Assembly: GCF_001854185.1 (NCBI RefSeq) | Contig: NZ_CP017603.1 | Coordinates: 62,001 to 126,000 of the forward strand | DNA from: Clostridium formicaceticum | GTDB taxonomy: Bacteria > Bacillota > Clostridia > Peptostreptococcales > Natronincolaceae | Reading direction: 5' to 3' | Length of the DNA stretch: 64,000 nt | Shown here: positions 1 through 10,009 of the stretch, piece after piece | Layout: each line of letters begins with the position of its first letter | How positions within the stretch are numbered: position 1 is the first letter of the stretch | Program-made: the position numbers and the translations under genes | The notes under the pieces: model-generated | Told to the model about the DNA's origin: nothing | The model's database searches: none | The model's input: the letters and a program-made list of their open reading frames with translations, nothing else

Positions 1-1
1 A

Positions 2-1603
2 ACAAGTGAATATATCATCTGTGCGATTTTATTTATTAGCCTCCAATTTTTAATAAAAAACCGAGACACGCTGCCCGCAAAAGTATTTAATTTTATGTTA
101 TTTTCCTTTGTTTTCACGATTGTTTCAGAATTGTCATTTGTATTTTATGTTGATGTGTATGGGTTATCTAATATGATAGGTCATCTGTTTAAATTAATAT
201 CCTTTTATTTAGTGTATAAAGCAATTATTGAGACAAATTTAAAAATTCCCTATGATCTTCTTAAAAGTACAAATGAAATATTATATCAAAGAAGAGAAGA
301 ACTTAAGCATATAAACCAACAGCTACAAAAAGAAAATGAAAACCGCAGTCATGTTGAGAAAGAATTAATCAAGAAAAATCAACTTCTTGAAGCAATATTA
401 GCAACCAGTAATGAAGGAATCCTTGTCACAGATGCTGACAATACTATCCTCATGTCAAATCGTCACTTTAAGCAAATGTGGGGTATTCCTCAAAACTTCG
501 TGTTTGAAAAGTATGATGATAAGTTTGTCAGTTATATAAAAGAAAAAACACTTGATGCTAATGAATATATCTCAGTAGTGAAGGAATTAGATAACTACTA
601 TCATAAAAACATAGACTACATCTATCTGAAAAACAAAAAAATATTAACCTGTCAACATAAACATTTTGCAGTCAATGGTTCTGATGCTGGACAAGTAATC
701 AGCTATAGGGATGTGACTGAGCGAATAAACGCCAAAAGTTTTCAGGAAAAGTTTGAAAAAGAAGAAAGATTATTAAAAGAAGTTCGAGAATATGATAGAC
801 TTAAAACTGAGTTTTTTCTCCAATGTCTCCCATGAGCTCAAAACACCTTTAAATATCATTCTAGGAACAGTACAGCTACTAAATACAATTCACCAGGAAC
901 AAGAACCGCTGTCCTGCCAACATTATCATTCAGTTGAAAAGTATATCTACATGTTAAAACAAAACTGCTATAGATTATTAAGACTGATTGATAACCTTAT
1001 TGATATTACACGAATAGATACTGGATTTCTGAAGGTTAATTTAAAAAATCAAAATATCGTTAGTGTTATTGAAGACATTACACTGTCTGTAAGTGAATAT
1101 ATCAAGGACAGAGGCCTCAATCTCATTTTTGATACAGAGATTGAAGAGAAAATACTGGCTTGTGATTCAGATAAAATCGAGAGAATCATGCTAAATTTAC
1201 TCTCCAATGCTATTAAATTTACAAATCCAAATGGCCTCATTAAAGTTCATCTATATGATGGTGTAGACTATATTAAAATTACAGTTAAAGACAATGGAGT
1301 AGGTATTCCAGCGGACATGAAAGAAAAATATTTCGACGTTTTAGACAAGTAGATGCTTTGCTAAGTAGAAAAGCAGAAGGAAGCGGTATAGGCCTATCTC
1401 TAGTAAAATCTTTAGTAGAAGCTCATAGAGGAAAAATATGGGTAGAAAGTCAATGGGGTTGTGGTAGTGAATTTTTTATTGAATTACCAGTTAAGCTAGT
1501 CCAAGATACAGATGCTAAAGTATTCGATGAATCAACAGTATCTTTTAAAAGTAACATTGAAAAAATTAGCATTGAATTTTCAGATATATATAATAACATA
1601 TAA
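2..1603 (+). pseudogene. PAS-domain sensor histidine kinase, 5' partial, two frameshifts
   Basis: One kinase is spread over three reading frames. The first frame is open from the window edge and carries hydrophobic membrane segments, a coiled coil (about 250-400) and a PAS domain (about 400-740). At the T run 812-817 one extra T breaks the frame just before the H-box, which continues in the next frame as FFSNVSHELKTPLN. The HATPase N-box (LLSNAIKF) and G1 box (DNGVGIPAD) follow. A second break at the A run 1324-1328, one A short, separates them from the G2 box (GSGIGLSLVK) starting near 1380. Restoring one base at each place gives a continuous canonical kinase. Either sequencing error or a recent pseudogene; no cognate response regulator is visible in the window. 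Confidence 0.85.
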
Positions 1604-1610
1604 AATTCTA

Positions 1611-1639
1611 AACCCCTCAAGTGACTTACTCGAGGGGTT
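1611..1639. terminator. Hairpin between convergent genes
   Basis: An 8-bp stem (aacccctc/gaggggtt) with a 13-nt loop lies between the kinase stop and the convergent SDR gene. T-rich sequence follows on the minus-strand reading, so it probably ends the SDR transcript and may serve both directions. Confidence 0.6.
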
Positions 1640-1683
1640 GCATATTCATCTGTCTACTTAACTATATCTAATTTTTGGAGTTT

Positions 1684-2394
1684 TTATACATAAATCATTT
1701 TCTTTGTCATGCCCCCATCTATCACGATATTTTCTCCAGTGATAAAGTCATTTTCCTCGTTGCTTAGGAATAAACAAGCTCTAGCAATATCCTCAGGCTT
1801 ACCTACCCTTTTAGATGGATGCTGATTATGGTCTTCTTCACTTAAATCCTCATAGTGATGGTTTTCTATCCACCCAGGGCTGATACAATTGACAGTAATG
1901 TTATAGTCAGAAAGGCTTATAGCTAAGGCATGGGTAATAGAAACAATGCCACCCTTTGAAGCACTATAACTTTCAGTATTTTTCTCACTCATCAGGTGTC
2001 TGGTGGAGGCTATGTTAATGATTCGACCATATTTTTCTTTGTTTTCTTGTCTGTGTTTTGCAAACTCTCTAGATGTAATAAAGACACTGGTCAAGTTGGT
2101 ATTCAACACCCTCAAGAAATCTTCCGTTTTTGTTTCTAACAAGTTTCTATTTTGTCCTATCCCCACATTATTCACTACTATATCGATATCCTGAAATTTT
2201 TCAAAAACCTTCTTCATAAGCAGTTCAACTTCCTTTACCTCTGCGAAGTTAACCTCATAAAAGTAATCTCCATAATTAGACTTTACGATATCAGCTACAA
2301 TCACATAGCATCCTTCTGCTTGATAGGCTTTCCCAATGGCTTCTCCAATTCCTTTTGACCCGCCAGTTACTAAAACTTTTTTAACCTTTTTCAT
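1684..2394 (-). CDS. SDR-family NAD(P)-dependent oxidoreductase
   Basis: A classical short-chain dehydrogenase/reductase of about 236 residues, cytosolic, expected to interconvert an alcohol and a ketone with NAD(P)H. Visible motifs are the TGGSKGIG nucleotide-binding loop at the N-terminus, NNVG (usual NNAG), catalytic Tyr/Lys in YSASKGG, and the SPGW turn after beta-6. An upstream TTG at 2400 is possible, but the ATG at 2394 sits 8 nt after AAGGAAGG and is preferred. It is the last gene of the minus-strand catabolic locus, after the FAD oxidoreductase and zinc alcohol dehydrogenase, so it likely acts on the same imported substrate. The substrate cannot be read from sequence; gluconate-5-dehydrogenase- or 3-oxoacyl-reductase-like annotation would be a guess. 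Confidence 0.9.
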   Translation of the reverse strand: MKKVKKVLVTGGSKGIGEAIGKAYQAEGCYVIVADIVKSNYGDYFYEVNFAEVKEVELLMKKVFEKFQDIDIVVNNVGIGQNRNLLETKTEDFLRVLNTNLTSVFITSREFAKHRQENKEKYGRIINIASTRHLMSEKNTESYSASKGGIVSITHALAISLSDYNITVNCISPGWIENHHYEDLSEEDHNQHPSKRVGKPEDIARACLFLSNEENDFITGENIVIDGGMTKKMIYV

Positions 2395-2531
2395 ATACAA
2401 ATCCTTCCTTTAATAGGTAAATCACGAATATCTATTCTATTCATTCCTACACCTCCATTTCATACGAACTATAGTATACCAAATTTTAGTTGCTTATTAA
2501 AGCTTTTGATACGTTTCTTCCTAATAGAAAT

Positions 2532-2567
2532 AACATAAGAGACCTCCTTTGGGAGGTCTCTTATGTT
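2532..2567 (-). terminator. Strong rho-independent-type hairpin
   Basis: A 16-bp perfect stem with loop TTTG sits directly after the stop codon of the FAD oxidoreductase and is followed on the minus strand by a T-rich stretch. It separates that transcript from the SDR gene. Confidence 0.75.
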
Positions 2568-2575
2568 GAAGGCGT

Positions 2576-4566
2576 TTACCGAATAATTCTATTATTTCTA
2601 AATTCATTCCATACTGTCTCAAACCAACTGTCTTCCTTAGGTAAGGGGGTAACATCTCGCCAGTTACAGGTTACTTCACCATTAGCATAAGCGATCTCCT
2701 GAACTTTACTGCTTAGATCACTATTTTCTAATGAAAAGCTCAACTGCTGATCTAAAAAGTCTATCCTCAATTCTCCCTGTTCCTCTGCTATCAAATAAGA
2801 GCCTCGGCTTTTTCCATTCTGTTTCATATAATCTTCAATTCCTGAAAGATATACCAATTGTGTAATTAACAGATCACGATTTTGATAAGCGTAAGGTAAC
2901 TCTTCTATTGATTTCATTTTTGTTTGAGATACTAAAGTCTTCAAAGCTTCTTTAACTTCTTCAATCGCCTCTTCTACATTTTCTTGTGTTCTTATAATGC
3001 CACCATATTTTGTCATAAGAGATGCATAGCATTTTCTTATCTCCAGTACATTGCTGCTGTCTCCTATAGTAGATATAAACTGATGACCAATTTCTAATAG
3101 CTTTTGAATTTGGTCAGCGGTAAGCTTTATAAATTCTTCTAACAATAACGGTTCTTCTTTACGGCAGGCGGTAATATACTGTGCAGCTCTTAGGCCCCCT
3201 ACCTGTCCTGCGTTCAACGCACTACCTCCTGGACGATAGACGCCGTGACTGCCATTTACCTCTCCTACAGGAAAAAATCCTTCTACATTACTTTCCCACC
3301 ATATATTTCCTGATAACCCACCATTGTTATGCTGCGCACATACTGCTATTTCAAGATACTCCTTTTCTAAATCAATACCATGGCTCTTGTAAAGATCAAT
3401 CGCCGGTTGATTCATATGAGCAAGACGGTCAATAGGCTTTCCAAAAAGTGCTTTAGAATTATATAAGTAAGTATAGCTTTCTTCACCAAGAAGCTTAAAA
3501 TTCATTTCTCCCTTATCCATGGCACAGGAGGGATTATTCATAAAATCCAGATAGACCCTCCTTCCTTTACTGTTTTTTCATGATACACCAGTAAATCTAT
3601 GAGGGAAGAACCTTCATTTTCCACCTTGCGTGGATCAAAGGGCCATTGATACCCCTTCAGAAAAATTGCATCCAGCATTTTTCCCGTATTTGAAAAATAT
3701 TCATCTAAAAATTCCTTTTCGTCACTTCCATCCTGATTGGTAGAGATATATCTTGGTAGTACCTGTTGATAGGTGCCGGATAAATTCCATCTGAATTTTA
3801 TTGAGGCAATACCAAACTGAGACTCTGTCACATTTTTACCTTTTACCCCAGCTTCATAAGCAATACCGCTGGCTCCTGTTTGACTTTCAGGATAAACAGA
3901 GTCTTGATAGATGGCTGCCGGACCTCCAGTTGCATAAACTATATTTCTACAGTTAAACAGTGTATATCGTTTTTCTTCCTCATGTAAATGATGAAGATTC
4001 AAAGTTAGTAGACCTGTAACACTATTTTTTTCTTGGTTTGTTAAAATTCCTATGACTTGATAGCCATCAAAAATCTTGATTCTCCTAGAAACAACTTGTT
4101 CCTCTAGCTTTTCTGTCATTATTTTCGATGTCAAGGGTCCAACAGAGGTGGCTCGTTGTCCCGGATCATGGTCGGTTTTGTAGCCTATATACTCACCATA
4201 CTTGTTATGCGGAAAGGGCACACCAATATCTACTAAACGGTAAAAACATTTGGGGGATAATGCAGCCTCTACCAAAGAAACATCCCCATCCATACTTCCT
4301 CCATCAAACAAAGTTTTAGCCATATCATATATGGAATCTTTTTTATCACCAGCAAGCGTCAATTTATAATAGGTTTGTTTGTCGGAGCCAGTATTACGGG
4401 AAGTGCCCATATTCATGCCTTCAGTTACTAAAACAACATCCTTTTGCCCAAAGGAATGGATACGATCGACAGCATTAAACCCTGCTGCCCCTGATCCTAC
4501 CACTACTGTATTTACTGAGTAAATTTCTATATTCTTATTCATAAACTGTGTGCTTTGACATAACAT
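2576..4566 (-). pseudogene. FAD-dependent oxidoreductase (fumarate reductase flavoprotein-like), one frameshift
   Basis: Two consecutive frames together form one flavoprotein of about 660 residues. The upstream part has the FAD dinucleotide-binding motif VVVGSGAAG near residue 25 and an ATGG motif. The downstream part has the C-terminal FAD contact region (GEVNGSHGVYRPGGSALNAGQVGG). The break is near 3553-3562: the purine run reads GGAAGGAGGG where one more base would keep VYLDFMNNPS in frame. The two frames touch through an ATGA, which is coincidental. The start at 4566 is chosen because AAAGGAGG precedes it by 8 nt; upstream ATGs lack a site. The family includes fumarate, urocanate and other enoate reductases. 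With the neighbouring dehydrogenases it likely removes or adds a double bond in the imported acid. The indel may be a sequencing error. Confidence 0.8.
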
Positions 4567-4646
4567 AAGCTTCGCCTCCTTTACATTCATGCCAATCATC
4601 TTCTATGTGTCTAGTATAGACTTGCTTATATCCTGATTTTACAACA

Positions 4647-5744
4647 TTAACCTCTATTTGGTATCAATACCGCCTTCAATGCTTCCCTAGCGTTCATAGA
4701 CGCAATAGCTTGATTCGCTTCTTCAAGAGAAAAACGGTGGGAAATAAGCTTTGCAAAATGTTCTTTGTTTTTCATAACAATATCTATGGCCATCTTTGTA
4801 TGCTTTGTATCGCTAACCCATACACCATGAACCGTAATGTTTTTGCTAACAATATCACGATAAAAATCAATAGATTCTTCTCCAGCGGGTTGTGCATAGC
4901 CTGTGGAAAGATAAGTTCCACCAGACCTCAGCAACTTTAATCCCTCTTCTGCCACACCTCTGGTTCCTACTGCCTCAACCACTAAATCCGCACCAATTCC
5001 TCGGGTCTTTTCCATAATCATTTGATTTCTTTCTTGAATATTCGTTTCGTGCCGATCTAACACTAAAGTAGCGCCGAAATAAGTGCATAAATCCAACCTT
5101 TCTTTAGAGCCTCCGATGACGATAATTTCTGAAGCCCCCATACTTTTAGCAAAAGCAACAGCATAAACCCCGAGGGGGCCCGGTCCTTGAATTACTACTG
5201 TATCACCTAAAACACTTGATATCATGTCAAAAGCATGAGCAATGGTAGCCCCTGAACATGAAGCAGATACTAATAACGCTGGATCTACCGTATCTTCAAC
5301 TTTAAAAATATCTGTATTGCTATTTAAAATGATATATTCAGAATAACAGCCATTTAAATAGGGAAAAACGGCGCTAGACTGATTAATGCCATAAACCTTT
5401 CTGTTTTTACATAGAGAAGGATCTTTTAATATCTTGCAGGCAAAACACTGTCCACAGGTAACACCTCTGTTCCAAATCACTAGATCTCCTACCTGTAAGT
5501 CTTCACCATAAACCGTTTGCTTTTTTCCTTTAATCTCCTGAATCCTCCCAACACCTTCATGTCCTAGGATAATTGGTAATGGTGTTCTAGGGTCCTCGCC
5601 CTTCCACATATGCACATCGGAACCGCAAACGCCAGCGGCTTCAATTTTTATGAGAACCTCTCCTGCTTCTAGAGGTGCAATTTCAAATTCTTCCATTTCT
5701 AATGGCTTCATAAATTCTTTTAATACCATTGCTTTACTTTTCAT
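4647..5744 (-). CDS. Zinc-dependent medium-chain alcohol dehydrogenase
   Basis: A 365-residue MDR-family dehydrogenase, cytosolic and NAD(P)-dependent. The catalytic zinc region is seen as CGSDVH and GHEGVG near the N-terminus. The structural zinc cysteines are in CGQCFACKILKDPSLC (about residues 97-112). The Rossmann glycine motif is QGPGPLGVYA near residue 186. It resembles sorbitol/threonine dehydrogenases. The start is supported by GGTGGGTGG 4 nt upstream. It lies between the TRAP permease gene and the FAD oxidoreductase, all on the minus strand, so it is probably part of the same LacI-controlled catabolic set, oxidising a hydroxyl group of the imported substrate. Exact substrate unknown. 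Confidence 0.92.
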   Translation of the reverse strand: MKSKAMVLKEFMKPLEMEEFEIAPLEAGEVLIKIEAAGVCGSDVHMWKGEDPRTPLPIILGHEGVGRIQEIKGKKQTVYGEDLQVGDLVIWNRGVTCGQCFACKILKDPSLCKNRKVYGINQSSAVFPYLNGCYSEYIILNSNTDIFKVEDTVDPALLVSASCSGATIAHAFDMISSVLGDTVVIQGPGPLGVYAVAFAKSMGASEIIVIGGSKERLDLCTYFGATLVLDRHETNIQERNQMIMEKTRGIGADLVVEAVGTRGVAEEGLKLLRSGGTYLSTGYAQPAGEESIDFYRDIVSKNITVHGVWVSDTKHTKMAIDIVMKNKEHFAKLISHRFSLEEANQAIASMNAREALKAVLIPNRG

Positions 5745-5810
5745 TTATCCACCCACCTTATCAACAATCTATTTTCTAAATCACTTCATTTTTACTATAT
5801 ATCCTAGTGC

Positions 5811-7081
5811 TTATCTTCCATAAACCATTTCTGGTAAAAATAATGATAATTGCGGTACAAAGGTAATAACTAATAATGCTGCAATCAGTACAAAGATAAA
5901 GGGTAGCGCTCCTTTTGTTACCTCCGTCATAGACATGTTGCTGATTCCTGAGGCGACAAATAAGTTTAACCCGAAGGGAGGTGTCAACATTCCTATAGCT
6001 AAATTAACAATCATAATAACGCCAAAGTGAACAGGACTTATACCAACTTCCACTAAAACAGGTAAAAATATAGGTACCAAAATTAGTACAGCCGCACTTG
6101 GATCCAAAAACATGCCAACAAAAAGTAGCAGAATATTAATAGAAATCAAGATAAGGAATGGCGTTGTGGCAAAACCTAATACATGTTGTGCTACTATTGT
6201 TGGAATCCGTTGAAAAGTTAAATACCAGCTAAATATCTTTGCTGTTGATATAACAAACATTACCATTGATGAAATAACCACTGATTTTTTTGCAACAACA
6301 AATAATTTCTTGACATCTATCTCCTTATAGATAAACATACTAACAAATATGCTATAGACAATGGCAACTGCGGCAGCTTCTGTTGGGGTGAAAACCCCCA
6401 ATAAATACCACCTAATACGATGATAGGCATCATGATGCCCCAGATAGCTTCCCTGGTAGCTGTGATAATCTCTTTCCAGGTAGCTTTTTCCCCTGGCTGA
6501 TGTCCTTGTTTTTTTGCAATAATATAGCTAGTAACAATCAAAACAAGACCTATAAACACACCTGGTAGCGCCCCTGCTAAAAATAGCTTACTAATAGATT
6601 CTTCAGAAATAACACCATATACCAACATCGTGATACTAGGAGGAATAATAATGCCCAAAGACCCAGCAGCACACATTAAACCAACAGAAAATTTCGGTTT
6701 ATACTTGGCTTCATTTAGCGAAGGAATCATAACCCCACCAATAGCAGCCACAGTAGCTGGTCCAGACCCAGATAAAGCAGCAAAGAACATAGAAGATAAA
6801 ACCCCAGCTATCGGTAAACCACCGGTTGTCCATCCAACCCATTTGTTTACCATATTAATGAGTCTTTTTGAAGTACCTCCTACCAACATTAAATCACCAG
6901 CAAAAATGAAAAATGGGATAGCCATTAGGGAAAAGGAATCTACGCCAGCAAACATCTTTTGTGCTGCCACAGTCAAAGAAATATTATCAAGTTGCATGGC
7001 AATAATCGTCGTCAAACCTGTGGCAACTGCAATGGGTGCACTGACTGCAAGCAGTAATAAGAAAATAACTACAATAACCAT
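5811..7081 (-). pseudogene. dctM: TRAP transporter large permease DctM, one frameshift
   Basis: A polytopic membrane protein of the TRAP-T DctM family, the sodium-coupled transport channel for organic acids. The N-terminal part (MVIVVIFLLLL, GGTSKRLINMV, ALSGSGPATVAAIG) and the C-terminal part (GVFTPTEAAAVAIVYS, MLTPPFGLNLFV) are in different frames, meeting near 6399-6404. One missing T in TATTTATTGGGGG would restore the family motif YLGVFTPTEAAA. With that base the protein has the normal length of about 425 residues. The start at 7081 is preceded by GGGAGAT, part of which encodes the end of dctQ, so the two genes are translationally close. The frameshift is more likely a homopolymer error than true loss, because the rest is intact. 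Confidence 0.85.
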
Positions 7082-7088
7082 AATACGT

Positions 7089-7586
7089 TTATCTCCCTTC
7101 TTCTGCCGAATGGCTTATAAGTTTTTTTATATTGCCCCATAATTCTTGGATAAATCGAATCATCATCAAAAAAGAACCTACAGGTATCGCTAAATAGGGG
7201 TAAAGCAATGGCATCCTTAAGGAAGCACTTACAGCATCAAACTTCAAAGCATTTAAGATCATTCCCCATCCTGCTATTATGATCATTATTGAAAAAACAA
7301 TAGAAATCACAGAGGATAAGACAGCAAAAACCTTTTTTAACCTCTCAGGCAAGTAAGTAACTACTGCATCCACGGAAACATGCGCTTTTTCCCTTACAGC
7401 AATGCTACTACCGATAAAGATAAACCATACAATCAAATATCTAGCGACTTCTTCTGACCAATAAATAGAATAATTGAACTGATAACGAAATAACACCTGC
7501 GCAAAAACTAAGAAAGAAGTGAAGATCAGCAAGGAAGAAGCTATATACTCTTCTATGTGATTCAATACATGGTTAAGTTTATTCAA
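7089..7586 (-). CDS. dctQ: TRAP transporter small permease DctQ
   Basis: A 165-residue membrane protein with four hydrophobic segments, matching the DctQ small subunit that pairs with DctM. The conserved charged/aromatic motif WSEEVARYLIVWFIFIGSS is present around residue 43. The start is a TTG at 7586 with AAGGAGGG 6 nt upstream; no ATG fits as well. It lies between dctP, separated by a structured 170-nt spacer, and dctM, separated by 7 nt. It is expected to act in the inner membrane with DctM and the DctP binding protein. Confidence 0.9.
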   Translation of the reverse strand: MNKLNHVLNHIEEYIASSLLIFTSFLVFAQVLFRYQFNYSIYWSEEVARYLIVWFIFIGSSIAVREKAHVSVDAVVTYLPERLKKVFAVLSSVISIVFSIMIIIAGWGMILNALKFDAVSASLRMPLLYPYLAIPVGSFLMMIRFIQELWGNIKKLISHSAEEGR

Positions 7587-7612
7587 GTGTGTCCCTCCTT
7601 ATTTAAAATGAA

Positions 7613-7632
7613 AACGGCCTAACAAGGCCGTT
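7613..7632 (-). terminator. Hairpin between dctP and dctQ
   Basis: A perfect 8-bp stem, AACGGCCT/AGGCCGTT, with loop AACA is followed on the minus strand by TTCATTTTA. It stands just before the dctQ ribosome site and may act as a weak terminator or RNA stabiliser. That would make the binding-protein mRNA more abundant than the permease mRNA. Confidence 0.5.
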
Positions 7633-7642
7633 CTTTCCTTAT

Positions 7643-7759
7643 TATAGATGCGCGCTTCTAAAGTTAAATTTTAATATATACGGTCTACCGTTTCGCCTCA
7701 AAACTGTGGGCTGCAAATGTAGCCCTTAGTATATTAAAATTTAAGGACGCACATCTATA
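7643..7759. repeat. 117-bp structured inverted repeat abutting dctP stop
   Basis: The outer arms (TATAGATG... at 7643-7676 and ...CATCTATA at 7730-7759) pair along about 25 bp with few mismatches. Inside are two small hairpins: CGGTCTACCG at 7681-7690 and GGGCT...AGCCC at 7708-7725. The right arm begins at the base next to the dctP stop codon. It could be a MITE-like insertion, a REP-like element or a structured RNA that protects the dctP message. No known riboswitch consensus was recognised. Confidence 0.6.
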
Positions 7760-8791
7760 CTAATATCCACGAATATCTTGTAATATTTCTAATAACGCTT
7801 CTCCACCTGACGTCTGTTTAAATTCTTCATATACACTTTCAGTAGCTTTAATAAAAGCTTCTTTATTTTCTGGTGTTAGTTCTGTAATCTGTATACCAGA
7901 TTCCTCTAAAGTTTTCAAATAACCTTGTTCTTCTTCTGCAGCTTTTTCCCACTGCCATCGACTTACTTCATTGGCCACTTCCTCCACCAGCTGCTGCAAA
8001 TCAACAGGTAAGCTTTCATAGAAATCATTACTAATCACAAGTGCATATCCTAAATAACCATGGTTACTTAAAGTTAAGTAATCCTGAACTTCATAAAATC
8101 TTCTTGAGGCAATATTTGATAAAGGATTTTCTTGACCATCTACTGTTTTATTTTGTAAAGCTGTATATAATTCAGCAAAGGGAATTGAAATACCCCCTGC
8201 ATTTAAGGCTCTAAACTGAGAGATTAATAATGGACTCTGTGAAGCACGCATCTTTAAGCCACTAATATCCTCTGGGGTTTCAATAGGTCTTACTGAGTTG
8301 GTAAAGTGTTTAAATCCCCCATCCCAATAGCCTAAACCTCTAAGTCCGGCTGCGATAAGATATTCATTTAACTTTTCTCCCAAGGCACCATTCATTGCCT
8401 TATAGGCTATGTCAGTATCTGGGAATATAAAAGGCAAGTCAAAAACTTGAAACTGTGGTACAAAAGGAGCAAGCACTGCTGTAAAAGGAGCATTCATTTG
8501 AATTGTTCCCAATTGCATTTGCTCTGTTATTTCTTGATCAGTTCCTAGCTGAGAATCAGGATATACTTCTACTTTGATTTTTCCTCCAGACCTTTCTTCT
8601 ATTAACTCAGCAAACCTATCAGCAGCCATTCCTTTGGCTGTTGTGGGTCTAACAACATGACCAAACTTAATCACATAACTATCTTGATTATTATTTCCTG
8701 CACTGGATTCTGATTTGCTACAACCAGCAAGCAGTGATACCAGCAATACGAAAATCATTGTCCCTATTAGAAACTTATTTCTTTTAAACAT
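7760..8791 (-). CDS. dctP: TRAP transporter substrate-binding protein DctP
   Basis: A 343-residue extracytoplasmic solute receptor anchored as a lipoprotein. The signal peptide is followed by the lipobox LLAGC at about residues 20-24. DctP-family features include FGHVVRPTTAKGMAADRF, GLKMRASQSPLL with the carboxylate-clamping Arg, and AELYTALQNKTVDGQENPL. The ligand is expected to be a carboxylic acid, but the residues visible do not decide which. A LacI-type operator lies about 130 bp upstream (8917-8930). The intact gene heads the dctPQM transport unit. Confidence 0.93.
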   Translation of the reverse strand: MFKRNKFLIGTMIFVLLVSLLAGCSKSESSAGNNNQDSYVIKFGHVVRPTTAKGMAADRFAELIEERSGGKIKVEVYPDSQLGTDQEITEQMQLGTIQMNAPFTAVLAPFVPQFQVFDLPFIFPDTDIAYKAMNGALGEKLNEYLIAAGLRGLGYWDGGFKHFTNSVRPIETPEDISGLKMRASQSPLLISQFRALNAGGISIPFAELYTALQNKTVDGQENPLSNIASRRFYEVQDYLTLSNHGYLGYALVISNDFYESLPVDLQQLVEEVANEVSRWQWEKAAEEEQGYLKTLEESGIQITELTPENKEAFIKATESVYEEFKQTSGGEALLEILQDIRGY

Positions 8792-8916
8792 TATTTATTT
8801 CCCCCTTAGTGTTCTTTTTATGATCAACTACAAAACTTTAACATGATAAATCATCTGTAGTTTTCTAACATACGCTAATTTTCACCTGCGTTTTTTTATA
8901 AAATCCAGATATTCCA

Positions 8917-8930
8917 CACAATCGTTTGCA
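8917..8930 (-). promoter_or_regulatory. LacI-type operator upstream of dctP
   Basis: The minus strand reads TGCAAACGATTGTG here, identical over 14 nt to three sites before the flavoenzyme gene (11421-11495). The pseudo-palindrome with central CG is typical of LacI/GalR operators. A possible TTGTGT/ATAAAA promoter overlaps it, so bound repressor would block dctP transcription. Confidence 0.75.
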
Positions 8931-8955
8931 TGAACTCCAAACCTTATCTGCTACT

Positions 8956-9954
8956 TTAAATGGTAGAATTTCTTATGACTAATTCTGATTTAACAACATC
9001 GATCTGAGGCTTTTTCTTTCTTTTGCTTTTTTCATTAATAATTTTTATTAATTTTTCTACAGCCAGTTTGCCCATATCATACAGTGGCTGCGCTACGGTT
9101 GTGAGCTGGGGATCTAATAGTGCACTGATCTGTATATCATCAAAACCAATGACAGAAATGTCTGTCGGAACCCGTAAGCCAACATCTTTTATAGCTCTAA
9201 TCGCTTCTATCGCCTTTGAATCATTGGTAGCAAAAACCCCATCAACATCTCTGTGGGTAGAAAAATAGTTCTTTACAACCTCATAACAATTGCCATTAGC
9301 CATAGAGCAGTTAAAACAGATTTCCTCTGAAAAATCAATACCGTGATCTTCTAGTGCCTTTTTATATCCTTCATATCGTTCCCTATATAAGCTAAGGCTT
9401 AAACGACCATTAATAATGGCTATTTTCTTCAAGCCTCTATCAATAAGGTATTTAACGGCATTATAAGATGCTTCAAAGTTATTTGTTACAACAGCATCAA
9501 AAGATTCTTCAATATTTCGAACCATTAATACAACAGGAATATTTTCCTCTCGCAATTGATGAATATGCTGGCAATCCAATGATGCGGTTGCAAAAATAAA
9601 TCCATCTACCCACCTGTTTTTTAGCATATTAACAGAATTAATTTCATTTTCAATGTTTTCATCGCTGTTGGAAAAGATTACATTGAATCCATTACTTCTA
9701 GCAGTGTCCTCCACCCCTCTCGCCAAAGCAGGAAAGATAGGATTTCGAATATCAGGAATAATCAATCCAATAGCGTTAGAGCGTCCCTCCTTCAAACCTT
9801 TTGCTAAAAAGTTTGGTTTATAGTTCAGCTGTTTTACTGCATCGAGGACACGTTTTTTGGTATCATCATTCACTGGAATATTTCCACTCAATGCTCTTGA
9901 AACCGTACTGGTAGATACACCTGCTATTTTTGCCACATCTTTAATGGTATGCAT
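8956..9954 (-). CDS. LacI/GalR-family transcriptional regulator
   Basis: A 332-residue one-component regulator. The N-terminal helix-turn-helix is TIKDVAKIAGVSTSTVSRALSG with the hinge-helix region after it. It is followed by a periplasmic-binding-protein-like effector domain (NAIGLIIPDIRNPIFPALARG, DGVFATNDSKAIEAI, SVIGFDDIQISALLDPQLTTV). The ATG at 9954 is chosen over the upstream pair at 9975/9972 because AAAGGAAAG precedes it and MHTIKDVA is the usual family N-terminus. It sits between the TRAP genes and the flavoenzyme gene, and identical operator sequences occur at both. It is therefore probably the local repressor, with the imported substrate or a derivative as inducer. Confidence 0.92.
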   Translation of the reverse strand: MHTIKDVAKIAGVSTSTVSRALSGNIPVNDDTKKRVLDAVKQLNYKPNFLAKGLKEGRSNAIGLIIPDIRNPIFPALARGVEDTARSNGFNVIFSNSDENIENEINSVNMLKNRWVDGFIFATASLDCQHIHQLREENIPVVLMVRNIEESFDAVVTNNFEASYNAVKYLIDRGLKKIAIINGRLSLSLYRERYEGYKKALEDHGIDFSEEICFNCSMANGNCYEVVKNYFSTHRDVDGVFATNDSKAIEAIRAIKDVGLRVPTDISVIGFDDIQISALLDPQLTTVAQPLYDMGKLAVEKLIKIINEKSKRKKKPQIDVVKSELVIRNSTI

Positions 9955-10009
9955 AACCAACTTTCCTTTCATCATTTTCTTTTATTTCTTCATCATAAAA
10001 CCAACGAAA

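Noticed and set aside
3538-3541. ATGA overlap between the two halves of the FAD oxidoreductase as translational coupling of two genes
   Set aside because: The halves align to one flavoprotein, and a single missing base restores the frame, so the overlap is accidental.
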